From Rosa chinensis (lineage: Eukaryota; Streptophyta; Magnoliopsida; Rosales; Rosaceae), in contig NC_037088.1 of NCBI RefSeq assembly GCF_002994745.2, forward strand, positions 3,601,001-3,665,000: a stretch of DNA of 64,000 nt, given 5' to 3'. The position numbers and the translations under genes were made by a program. A model generated the notes under the pieces. That model was not told the DNA's origin, did not search any database, and was given only the letters and a program-made list of their open reading frames with translations. Positions within the stretch are counted from its first letter, which is position 1. Each line of letters starts with the position of its first letter. Below, piece by piece: positions 33,015 through 44,880 of this stretch.

Positions 33015-35400
33015 ATATCATTGACTAATCACTAGCCAATCGTGAATTTGATTCCTATGATCTTATCATCTGCTACTCTGCTAGTTAAGAGGAACACTAT
33101 TTTCTAAATTATATTTAATATTATCCAACCGCCACTTTTCTAAAGGAAGTGGATTCGATCGCTTTTTTTCTCGTTGACCTTATTAGTCGGAGGCCTGCTT
33201 CAAATCCTCAAAAGGTCAGTTTTGCAGAATGTGCATATATTATGATTTTAAGAATCGGGAAAAGTTGTCTTCAATGTGGGTTATTTTCTTCCCAGTCATC
33301 TTTTATTCTTTTGGTTCGAGACGCAATGGCGTAATGGCCTAAAATAGGGAACAAGAGGCCAGCATGAACTACAAAACGGGCCCATTTTCCGGACATTTAT
33401 CCTTTTCTGCTGGCATTTTCAGCCGAGTACCTTTCCCCATTTCCTTAACATAACACTTTTTGAATCATAAAATAAATAAATAAATCAAATATATAACTCC
33501 TGAAGGTACTCTGTAAATGTCATGTTTCCCATACATCTCTCTTCTCTTTCCTTCAAAATTTACTGGTTTTTCTCTTCTGGCTTTCTTGAATTATTTCGTT
33601 TCCTTTTTTCTTTTAAATGGCAGCAGCATTGCCTATACCTAAACAGAGATGATATCCAAAGTCTGCAAATATGACGAACCGCCATTGTTGTCGAAATGCC
33701 ATGCAAGTTTCATTCTTCAGACGAGATTCTTCCAAATGGGTTTGTTGATACTCTCGTACTCTCGTCCTTTTATTTTTTAGCCAATATTTATTTTAATTTC
33801 TTATTTTTGTAATTGGGTTCCACATTTCTGCCTGAGGATTCCCCAGCGTGATCGAATCATAATGATGGCGATTAGAGGTAGTCTCTGTTTTTTTAATTTT
33901 TTCCTTCAGAAGTTCAAATTTAGGGGAACCCGATATTTGAAGTACGTACCAAATCATGCAATGATGCAATACTGATGTAGATTTTCGCAGACGGTGAAGG
34001 TGAAAACCAAATCTAGGTTTTTTTTTTTTTTTTTTTTGGTACAAGAGACTGAAAATTAGTTGGATCTTCCGACTGGGGTGTTTCTTTCAGCTGTTATGGA
34101 ATCAGAGGTCATTAGCCCGGTTCAGCCCAAATCTCAAATTCCCAAAAGATTACAGGCCCCGAACGACGGAGGACGTCAGTCATCATTATGCCATCATATC
34201 TCTTGTTCTTACACGTGTCCCCCTAAGACACTTTCTTTTTTTTTTTTCTTTTTTTTTTTAGGGTCAACACTTTCTTTTCTATTTTACCTCATAATATCTC
34301 ATAATATTGTGTCAGATTTCGTTCTATCTTTCCATGTTTGTTTCAGATTAAAAAAAATATAGTGCTTTTATTCATACCTTCACATTTAATACATAAACCT
34401 CTCTAAATTTTTATAAAAAATTATATTTCATTTTGGTCTCATATAAAACTGAAATATAAAAAGCACCCCAACTTACTCAACTCTATCTTCGTCTCCCTGA
34501 ATTGTTTCTCCTTACTTTTTCTTGATCTCTTTGTTTCTTCTCTCTCATTCTGTCTCTATTGTGATTGATGGGAACTTGGGAAGGTAGTAGTTAATTAACT
34601 ATGGCAAGTGTTTCCAAGATTTGCAGACTTAGAATGATGTATAGTATTGCAATTGTTAAAACAACATACTATAATATGGTATAAAACCTAGTCAATAAAC
34701 TTAGCTAATAAACTAGGGACGATAGAAATATCAAATCAAAACACAAGTTAAATGACAGCATAGAATTAAATCAAGCAAGGTTACAAATCAAACGGCAGAA
34801 CTTGAAATCTTATATTCCCAGAGCTAAGACCAAATTCTATCCTTGAAATCTCCACACCCACCAAAAAGAGAAAGAGCGAGGAAGAAGAAGGAACATTACG
34901 GGCTTGGTTCCAGTTTTTTGCTTTTCTCTTTGTTTGTTTTTGTTTTTTGTTTTTTGTTTTATTTTTATCTTCTGTTCTTTGTAGGGACAAAATGGGACAA
35001 AAAAGTTTACAAAAATTTAGAGAGATCCATATACCAAATGTGGAGGTATGAATAGAAGCACTCAAAAAAAAAAAAAAAAAAACGATGAGCAACCGAAGGA
35101 TGATCTGAGTTTGTTTCTGTCCCCTCCACGCGAAATCCTAAATGATCAGCACAAAACGATGAGCAACCGACGATTAGCTACCGGGTATGGTGATTCCAGT
35201 GATGTTGGAGCAATATTTGTGCACTCTCCTCCAACGAAAGCTCGAGGACCAGCTCCCTGCCATTATCACAGCCCACCAACAACTTCCATTGCACCTCTCC
35301 AACTGACGCACAATCAAAAGTAAGAATTACTTGCTTGATGATTGAATGCAGGTGTCTAGTTGCAGATGCTCATTGAAACCCATAACGTTTTGATTTTTGT
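33015..35400. other. Intergenic, no gene established
   Basis: Long T-runs near 34018-34038 and 34229-34260 and an A-run at 35063-35081. A copy of the GGAGGTATGAATAGAAGCAC repeat lies at about 35040. A frame at 35160-35323 (MSNRRLATGYGDSSDVGAIF) is followed by a donor-like AAAGTAAGAA and might be an exon of an unknown transcript, but nothing supports it further. Confidence 0.35.
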
Positions 35401-35401
35401 G

Positions 35402-37230
35402 ATCATGCTGTCAAGATATTGTCTCAGTTTTTTATGGAACATGAGCAAAGATATAATCCCACAATTTGTTATCCTGCAGCTTTGGGTTTATTAGATTCAT
35501 GAAGAAGTATTTGAAGTGCTTTAGGGGTATGTAATCTAACACAATTACCTGTATCATTTCATTACTGCATTATGTTGTTGTGATTTTTTTTTTTGTCATC
35601 AATAAAATCTCCCTACTTGTTTACATTGTTGTTCAAACTCTTAAGATGGCAAACACGATGTTTACATTGTCTCCCTACTCGTCTACATTGATGTTCAAAC
35701 TCTTAATTTCTTAACTATTTCTTGTTTACAAGCAGTAAATTATCTCCCTCAACAAACACGATGGATTCAAATTCTTGATCACCTTCATTTCTCAAAAAGG
35801 TGGAATGGTACATTTAAGATAGCAGTGAGACTAACCTTTTTTTTTTTTTTTTTGAGTTGAATGAGGTTAAAACTTTATTGGAAATTGAGCACAAACTCAG
35901 GGTACATGCTTTTCAGCATAAATTACAGTATGAATAAAAGAAGGAGCAGAAAGGAAAAAGATGTTCTGATCTTGTGCAGAAGCAGTGAGACTAACCTTAA
36001 AATACCAAATGCAATAGGTTTTTTGTACATGTCCTGAGGTAAAAGGTTTTCTCAAGTTAGGCTTGAAGAAGACTTCTTCTACTCTAAGACTTGACCTCTC
36101 TCTAATTGTAATTATCTGTCGTTAGAAAATGATCTCCTCTGCTGTGGTCTTGCTAGCTGAACTTAATCTTTCATTCGCAGTAACAAAAGAAATGGATACA
36201 AGTAATTAAAAGAGAAGAAAAAGAATTGTGAGCAAAAAATCAGGCTATCTACTGTAACTTCCATACATTTTCTCAATTTTAATTTCTACTAATATGTTGC
36301 TTAGGCAGCTCATAAGTCAACTAGATACAAGGTGATCTCAGTCATACATGTAGCCGTAGATCCAATACTTCAAAGAGTTTATGTTCGGTTATACAGTTGA
36401 AGCTTACATACACATCATTGAGTCTTATCATTGTGATTGGAGTTGAATTGTATTGACCGAAGACTCAAACTTGATAATGTCTGTCTTGGTGTTCATCTTC
36501 ATTTTTCTTGGTTTTATCTTTTTTGTTGAGTTCTGTTCTTCTACTTGTTCCCTGGAGCTGCTCTTTGTTTCCAGTCCCAAAAGAATTTCTCATATAGGAA
36601 AAACATCTCTACAAATCACAGTATGTACACTTTATAGTATTTTGACCAAGAATTAGAACACATAAATCAGTAATTCTGACTTGTTCATCAAGATAATGTC
36701 ATAGTTTTTATGGAACATGAGCAAAGAAAACAGAAACAAACACTTTGACTGTCATGTATATGTAACTTTCTGCCACTCCATGCTTTATGGGTGTTTTGTC
36801 TTACACTTTGTAGGACTTCCAATTCTAAATAGACTCCACTGTCCAGCAACTGCTCAACAACATAATATCGGGATATATCTATCATGCAGCATAAATTAGT
36901 CATGCCTACTGCCTTCTCTACTAATAATCTTGATCCATATTTCTCCAAATGGAGGAACTAAAAATCTGCCTATATATAAATTGATTGTTGACTTAAAGAA
37001 AAAAGAGTGTTAGATTAGCCTGTATAAATTTTTTCTTATTTACATGAAGTAAATCTGACTAAGAAGGTGATTGTAGATGTACTTTCCTGAGGTATGGTAC
37101 TAGTATTACTGCACTAGTCATTCACTCTAACACAAATTGAAGAAGAATTGCCATAGATAAAATGGGCAGAGTGAGAAAAAAGCCAGGCTAACTGCTGTAG
37201 TTATTAAATATATGTATGGTTGATAACATG
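35402..37230 (+). repeat. Diverged direct duplication, about 1-1.3 kb apart
   Basis: Three ordered segments recur: TTTTATGGAACATGAGCAAA at about 35430 and 36700, CCTGAGGTA near 36033 and 37087, and CAGGCTA(T/A)CT(A)CTG near 36241 and 37183. Within the first copy, TCTCCCTACTTG then TTCAAACTCTTAA repeats about 62 bp apart (35608-35705). Confidence 0.5.
35839..35980 (-). mobile_element. Short retroposed sequence with 18-bp target duplication
   Basis: A 142-bp insert begins with a T-run on the plus strand, which is a poly(A) tail on the minus strand. It is flanked by identical AGCAGTGAGACTAACCTT at 35821-35838 and 35981-35998. On the minus strand an AATAAAG lies about 24 bp before the A-tail, like a polyadenylation signal. 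It is a processed transcript end or truncated LINE moved by LINE machinery. Confidence 0.85.
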
Positions 37231-39450
37231 TGGTAGTAGTCCAACATTTCATTTAGCTTAAAAGCAACAAATGATGAACAAATTAAAAAACAAAAAAAAA
37301 CAAAAAACAAAAACAAAAAAACAAATAAAACTCAAACATTAAATTGGTTAATTGTTATCCTAAACTTGTGTATTATTCCTCCCAATAAGTTTACTGCAAC
37401 AATTGCTGTTAATTCTCTATATGGAAGTTCATAAATGATACTTCTTCCCATTGAGACTCCGTATATATGATTTATGTGAAATAAATTGGAAGGCATGCAG
37501 ATAGTTTTCTTCCCTCCTAGGCTAATATATGGTTTAATCAACTGATGACTCATTTTCTCTTTCCAGCTCTAGTTAGACATTTGGGTAGAGGCATTGGCTT
37601 GTTTGGATGTAGTACGGATGAATGATAAATATTTATTTTTTTGTTGGGGTTATTGACCAAGTTTAATTTTGTGGTTATGGATGTTGACCTTTTTAATTAT
37701 GATGAACATACTGATGGAGGCATAATGTGCAACTACTTGAAAAACTCAAGTATCAGATTTGTGAGTTGCCACTGTACTTGGACCTTTAAAGATGTTTAAT
37801 TTTGTCCAAAGCATGTGTCTGGTATATCAATGTTCCAGGACCTGTTATATACATATAATATGTCAATGCAACAAGTGGTATTAGGAAATTCTGCTGACAT
37901 GGATATGGTATTGCTTCTAAACATGTTTTGCATATTGCTGAACCGTTTTGTTTTTCCTAACTTGCTCGCTATCAATGCCACTGTTTTAGCGGAAATTCTT
38001 GACAAATGATTTTTTTTTTCCTTCTCTCAGGTTCTGCACCTGTAACTTGACAATTGGGACTGACAGGCGCACTGGATTGAATGGACCAGAGGGAGTCATT
38101 ACTCATGATTATTGAACGGCTATACATGCAGTTTTTGTTATGTTATTAATTGAAATACAAGCTGCTAGGATTTGGATGGTGAACATACTGTGGTCTGTTG
38201 ACGACTTTTAATGTATTTCAATGAGATGTCCTTTTGGTTAAATGAACCAATTTATCAACATCCTGAGTGTTTGCTTCCATGTCATTTCGACTTTACTTGA
38301 CACATTTGTTCCAGAGTTCCTGTATATGTCCCTTCTAATAAATGGATTGCTCGATCAATACATGATATGGCTGTGCTGGTTTCGATAGGTTTACTCTTAT
38401 TCTTTAATATTTCGGTATTGTCCACATCCTGAGGGTTTGTTTTGGCTAAGCTTTGTGTCGGGGACTATTTGGTATCCAGTTTTCAGGCTTATTCCTGCTC
38501 TTTCCCCTAACTTTGGTCTCTTAACCCGTTTGTGAAGCTTGTCAATTGCGGTTTTTGACCAATTGCTGTCCAAATAGCAAGAATAGAAAGCTGCAGACCA
38601 CCTGTTTTCTCTCTGGCACATCTTCTGTGAACATAGTGCATCTTAGTTTTATCACGAATAATAATTCAATCTTAGTAATGACCACGGTGTAAGGAGTCTG
38701 GTTGATATGTGCTCCCCCTTTTCACTGGCATATCTTCTGTTATGCATGTATGAGTTCCGTAGACATATTTTATAGGACTTATGGCCAAGGTGTACAGGGA
38801 AGCTATGAAGAGGCACACACCGACTCTAGCAAGATATGTAAAGGCCTAGTTTGGGGCAGCTTTGCTTCATAAACAAGCTGATTATTTCTTAATTTAAGCA
38901 GGTTGAGCTGTCTGGTAAGATGGAATGAATCAATTTATTTTCAAGTTCCTACTTCCCTATGCAGATTATACGAGCAGAGACTTTGCTGCTTCTATAATCC
39001 ATAGATTATAAAAGCTATCAATTTGCTGCTTCTATAATCAGTCGATTTCAAAAGCTATCAACCTTCTTGAAGTCCTCAGTAATATGCCATGGAGGATTGA
39101 CGTGAGAGGGGTAGAATAAAGATTATAAGGGATTTTTCATCCTTGACGCTATTTAATATTTCCCAAACTGCAACCCAAGAGATAAAATCTTGGAGTTGAT
39201 TTCGGGATTAACCGGATTAGTGTTTTTCAATGTTTCAAAATCTCGTATCACCGATTCTAGACTTCACATTTGAAAATACTCCACAGTATTTAGAGTCTCT
39301 GACGTTGAAGGTCTGCAAGGTGACTGCAATGACTTTAGGAACCTTTAGTTGACCGACCTTCCACAGTTCCAAATCTAAAAAGCTTCGGGGTAGCTCAAAT
39401 CTGTAACTTTAGGGTTCTATGGGTTCTGAGGGCGGTGGTTCTATGGGTTA
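37231..39450. other. Intergenic, possible spliced non-coding transcript
   Basis: An A-rich run lies at 37286-37330. A pyrimidine tract and acceptor-like TTCTCTCAG near 38022-38031 precede a 130-bp stretch without a long frame. No gene can be supported. Confidence 0.3.
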
Positions 39451-39477
39451 GAGAGAGAGAGAGAGAGAGAGAGAGAT
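39451..39477. repeat. (GA)n microsatellite
   Basis: About 27 bp of alternating GA. Confidence 0.95.
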
Positions 39478-39479
39478 AA

Positions 39480-40970
39480 GAGTAGGGAGAGTCAATACGT
39501 GGCACTATGTAAATCGTTAGATGTTTTTACACGTCATTACGTGGTTGAAAGCTTAGGTAACTCAGGTGTTTTACCTTGCTTTAGGAGAGAATCCTCTCCC
39601 ATCAATGAGATACAGAAATGGTTGATGTTAATATATTATTGAAACTTGAGTAGAGCCAGAGACATGAGACGGGCATATTTAGGAATGAACGACGAGACAA
39701 GAAAATCAGCATGAACGACGAGAAACTCGGCATGAACCAAGATTTTTGCATGGTGGCAATTGGTATATGTGAACGACGATCCTGAAGGCTTGAAGCCATT
39801 GTAGTTGGGCAAATATTGAATTGAAATTCAAAATCAATTCTCCCCATCCTCTTCAGCTCCAATAATCCTACTGATTATATCTTTACTCCATCTTATCTAC
39901 ATGTACCCGTATCGAATCTCGTACTGGTCTTTGATCTTCTGTTTAGTTTGTCTAGATAGCTTTGAATTAGAGTTGGTTGTTTAGAACAGCACCATTTGAT
40001 ACACTTGTATGTATAAATAGAAGCAGACTGTGCTTCAATCAATGAATTGAACACGGACATAAACTTTCTGCAGCATCTGAGGCCCTCTTGTCTCACCAAT
40101 AAAACAGCGATTTTTTTCCCTCCACCACAAGCCCTGCTGTTTCAAAGTTCAATAACCTTTGACAACTCCAATTAGATTTTGTGGCTTGCTCGATCATTAG
40201 TCCCAGTCAATTTAATCCGTGCCCTCAAAGTTGTCTTATTGGGTCAATTTTGAGTTCTGAACCTTAATTGCTGTGAGAGGATTAAATGTTCCTGAGACGG
40301 ATAAACACTTTCCTCACCCACTCCCACGTACTGTGTTTTATCCATTTTGGCAAGACCAAATGCCTGGTGGAGCAACATCGCTCTCCCTTCTTCGTGTGCT
40401 GCAACTCCTGTGGAGAAATAATCCCTACAACTAAAGGTTCGCTTCCATTTTTGGTATTTTCAATAGAATTATTTCTCATGGAAGAACTGTTGAATTAGTT
40501 GGAAAAATTGTCTATCAAGCGATCTTCTTTTGTTCAGGATATCAGCGACATCTGATTTGTTGCTACACTATATTTACATCTCTCAAGTCTAATAGTTGTG
40601 ATGGTGACACATCATAAAGGGAGGAAGGAGCGAGACAAAAAATGGTAAGAAAGCCTTTCTTTGGTATGTTTACTTTGAATTATAAACGTAGTAAGGGGAG
40701 GGATTGTAATGTTCCGTTCGCGGTTCAACCGAATTTTTTTTTTATTAAATAAACAACTCATATACAAATACAACAACTAATTTATTATCGCACAACCATC
40801 CACTTATAAAGAGGAGACTTATATCACTAGATCAAATGATATTTGATGTTTTATTTTTTCTTATTGATATTATTATTAAGAGAATAGGTGTTATTAGCTA
40901 AAATTAATTTTTCTAAACTTTTATACCCCTTAAATATTAAAATATCATGGATTATATCAGTGGTGGATCC
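39480..40970. other. Intergenic with LTR-like fragment
   Basis: TATAAATAGAAGCAGACTGT near 40012 followed by TCAATCAATGAATTGAACA resembles the TATA and transcript start of a plant copia LTR. No partner LTR was found. No gene. Confidence 0.35.
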
Positions 40971-41815
40971 AAGATTATAATCTTGGGTGGGCTTGACTTC
41001 TTAACCAAAAAAAAAAATGAGTGAAGAATCTCAACAATTGCATCAACTAAAAAAAAGTGCTCATTCACAGTTTTTTAAATATCACTGGGAAGTCCAGAAA
41101 AACACCAATAAGATCAATAAACCCATGATTGCTGCCACAATGAAATCCCAAAAAGACAATTTTTCACAACCTAACTGAACCTAAAAAATTCACAATCCCA
41201 ATTTGCTCCCAATTTCATACCTCCTACTCTGCAAAATCAGAAGAAGAAGACTATAATAAGAACTTGGAAACAAAACGAAAGACTAGAAGAGCTTGATTCA
41301 ATTCCACATCTCCACTACCAATCAATCCACTCCCCTTCAAAAAAGTAAGCTTCTGATACAGCATTCAATAACAAAAACCAAATGTCCAAAATTGAAGCCT
41401 AATTCGCAGCTTTTTCAAACTCAAACTGTCCAGAAATGAATAAGCCTTAGATTTCAATAATAGTCTGATCCTAAAATAAAAAAGTACAACCAAAACCACA
41501 AAAATCGAAAGGAAAAACCGAAATGCAGTGATGGTAATCGGAAAGAAAAGGTGTTGAAGAACCTTACCGATCCAAATCTGGAAAATCAAATTGAACAATA
41601 TCCAAAGAAATTAACTAGAAAAGGTCTGAGAAATCCAGAGTAAGAGAGTTTTTCTGGGTGGAAGGAAAATCTGGAATTAAAGAGATCGACGGCGTGTGAG
41701 AGAACGAGAGGAAGATAGTCTCTGACTCTCTGAGGTCGACGCACTGAGCCGTGTCTGAAAGAATGCGAGAGTTTTTCGAGTGGGCTTGACAAAGCCAAAA
41801 TAAAAAATACAGCTA
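40971..41815 (-). other. Possible transposon carrying gene-like 5' UTR on minus strand
   Basis: CAGTGGTGGATCC-type sequence near 40960-40975 resembles a plant hAT end, and GGGCTTGAC occurs near both sides (40990, 41783). The minus strand from 41798 looks like a 5' leader with a donor-like GGTAAGG near 41567. No coding domain is visible. Confidence 0.3.
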
Positions 41816-42584
41816 ATATTTATATTATGTGAAGGCGTATATGATAGTTTAAAAATTTAACCTCAAGAATTGACTTAATTATAAAAGATTATGAAGAGTA
41901 TTATAAGCAATCCACAATTTGGTGAAGCTTTTGGTATAGTATAGATAGATACATTAGCCTAGCATGTGTTACATTGGTGAAAGTGAAAGTTGCTTAATTT
42001 GTTACACACTTCTATCTGCAATTTTTATCTTATTTTACTTGATTTTATTATTAGTTTCTATCCTTTAAGTTAAAAGAGCATTATGGATATTATATTGTTG
42101 GTGAATCTTCTCACACCAAACTTCAGGCCTAGTGTTATAGTACAGTAGTATAGGATAGTATGGTAATAATAAATAGATACAGTTCATTATTTTACAAATA
42201 TTTGATTTCAACCAATACCTATGAAGTGGGTTTTATACCAAAAAAGAAAAGAAAAAAGAAGTCTATGAACTAGTTGGAACTGATTTGTAATAATTTGGTT
42301 TTTTAGTTCCAACATTTTTCAAGCTTCATCAAATTTCCTTTAATTGCAATTCTTTTCTTTATTGTTGTTCGGCTTTATGGTATTTTGCATCATGGAGGAT
42401 GGGGACACGTGATAGTTTGGTTGGTCATCTTTTGTGCTGTTAGCATGGTGGGCTTTTTGGATCTACTGAACCTGCTGAAATTGGATTTTGTCTTGTGAAG
42501 CTGCATGCGGAGTTGCCGACCTTGACAAACTGTGCTCTTACTTAGGCTTTCATTTGATCTTATATTGGACTTTAGTTTACAATC
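41816..42584. other. Intergenic, no gene seen
   Basis: AT-rich DNA. No supported feature. Confidence 0.4.
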
Positions 42585-43373
42585 CACACTCGTCATTTTA
42601 CAATTCACACTCAATATTTTATTTTTTAGTAATTTAAAATTTATCTTTAGTGACTCAAATTTTGTCATTTTTTTTTATAAGATTCTAAACCAAAAAGAGA
42701 AAGAATAAGTGTGAATGGTAAAATGGGGAATATGGATTTCACTCCCCATGATTTATTGACCTTGGGTGGATGGCTACTTCATCCACATCTAGAGGTGGCA
42801 AACGGGCCAATAGCCACGAGCAAAGCATGGGCCGACACATTTAAAAGTGATCCAGCACGACCCAACCCAATCCTGATAGTGGCCCGACACTGCCGATCAC
42901 GTTATTCTAACTAGTTGGGCTGGGCTGAGGAATATTGGCCCATTGGCTCGAGCCTGTTATCGGCCAACACGGTCCGATCACGATGTATTGTGGGCTAGCC
43001 CGTTATAAACATACACTCCTTATTTTATAATCCACATTTAATATTTCATTGTTTAGTAATTTAAAAGTTATCTTTAATGACTCAAATTTTATCATTTTAT
43101 AAGATTCTCAACCAAAAAATAAAAGAATGAGTGTGAATGGTAAAATGGGGAGTGTGAATTTCACTCCCCATGATTTATTGATCTTGGGTGGATGACTATT
43201 TCATCCGTAACTATAGGTGGCAAACAGGTCGCTAAGCACGAGCACGACACGGCCCAAGCCTGTTAGTGGCTCGGCAGACTTGAGCACATTATTCTGACGG
43301 GTCGGGTTGAGCTGAAGAATATTGGCCTGGCACGGCCCAATCATGACGTATTGTGGGCCGGCCCGTTACAAAC
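42585..43373 (+). repeat. Tandem duplication, about 426-bp unit
   Basis: Copy A 42585-43010 and copy B 43011-43373 share AGTAATTTAAAA, AATGGTAAAATGGGGA, TTTCACTCCCCATGATTTAT and the start of a GGTGGCAAAC element. The duplicated unit therefore includes flanking DNA plus the left part of a hAT-like element. Confidence 0.85.
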
Positions 43374-44061
43374 ACAAAATTTCATTTGTTTTTATAAATA
43401 TTAAAAAATTCCAAAGATGAGATTTGAATATTAGATCTCTTTATTTAAAATCTTATTACAATTCCACAAATGTTATTTTATTAATGTTGTCAAAGTAGTG
43501 AAATAAAACATCATATCCTTATTTCAACATAAATTTTTTTTCTTCTAAATATTGAATATATGTTTATTAATAAAGACTAATCTCACCGTAATACAACTAT
43601 AGAATGAAGGAAAAAAAATATGATCGATACTAAATCTTCATTTTGTTAATAAAGATTAATTTCACAATGATATACTAAAATGTAATATAATTTTCTTTCT
43701 TTCTTTCTTATAGTGGAATATAAAAAATTATTAGAAAACTAATCTTAAAAAGCTAAGATGAAGAAAAATGTTGTAGAATTTTATTTATTTTAATTATCTA
43801 AATAATTAAATAAAATTTAATTTTTATTTACTCAAATTAAAATTTTAAAATTGTGCCTTATAATGGGATGCCACAAGCACGGCACGACATGATATGGGCT
43901 CGGACCATGGGCCGGACCGAGCTTAAAATTTAAGTAAATGGGCCGGCACGAGCCTGATACAATAATAAATGGGATCCTAATAAATGAGCCAGCTGGAGCA
44001 CAGCACGAAATACGAATAACCTCACTTAAAATAGGCCGTGTCAGCCCATTTGTCACCTCTA
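43212..44061. mobile_element. hAT-like non-autonomous element
   Basis: The left end is TATAGGTGGCAAACAGG and the right end, read inward, is TAGAGGTGACAAATGGG. Flanks TCCGTAAC (43204-43211) and TTTGTAAC (44062-44069) are a degenerate 8-bp duplication, the hAT length. An earlier copy of the left end lies at 42790. The interior is AT-rich with GGGCCGG-type motifs and has no transposase. Confidence 0.7.
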
Positions 44062-44069
44062 TTTGTAAC

Positions 44070-44470
44070 CTTCTTTAAGCCCAAGCTCAAGAAAAAGAAA
44101 GAAAAAAAAAAAGAATGAAACGGAATATTAGTTGACTTTTTTCTTTCTTTCTTTTTTTCTAAAAGAGAATCAAAGGATTTCACTCCTACTATTCTGATGA
44201 ACCGTCCATGTATTTCATATAAATGAATAATTAAAAGGTCATCAATTTGATTGATTTTTTACAGAGCTAATTTTTGTATCACGTTATACAATATGAATGA
44301 TTGGATTAGAAAATGATAAAGTTATTATGCGTTAATTGCAACTCATTCACCCAATGGAGTAAACCTAAGAATTCTCCGACTCAAAAACAATGATGGTAGA
44401 AGATGACGAAAATAGTGTTGACTTGACAAAGAAAGATGGGTCCCCAATAGAATGATGAGCTAAATAGCAG
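44070..44470. other. Intergenic, no gene seen
   Basis: AT-rich DNA with T- and A-runs. Confidence 0.4.
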
Positions 44471-44785
44471 ACAAACTTTTATTCTATTCAATCTGATGTC
44501 GTGCTGGTATTTTATTTTTTTCTTCGAGAAAACAACAAAAACACTTATCCGATTGAAAAAAACAACAAAAACAGTTAACCTATCGAAAAAAAAAAAAAAA
44601 AAAAAAAAAAAAAACACCTATTCTAAAAAATAAAAAAATAATAAAAAACAAACAAACAAACTTTTATTCTATTAAATCCGAGGTGATGCCGTATTTTATT
44701 TTTTTCTTTGAGACAACAACGAAAACACTTATCCTATCGAAAAAACACAACAAAAACAGCTATTCACATAAAAAAAAAAAAAGCA
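44471..44785 (+). repeat. Tandem duplication, 185-bp unit, with long A-run
   Basis: Copy A 44471-44655 and copy B 44656-about 44785 both start ACAAACTTTTATTCTATT and carry CAACAAAAACA motifs. A 29-base A-run (44586-44614) lies in copy A. Confidence 0.85.
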
Positions 44786-44880
44786 GTAACAAAAAGTTGT
44801 AAAAATACCTTTCTTCCCCGTAAATTGATCCTAGTTAATGTCGGTACGAAAACTCTAATCAAAAGAATCTGGATCCAGCC

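Noticed and set aside
34843..35092. Frames of 70 and 103 codons on both strands
   Set aside because: T/A-rich low-complexity translation (Phe-Leu and Lys-rich) opposite one another.
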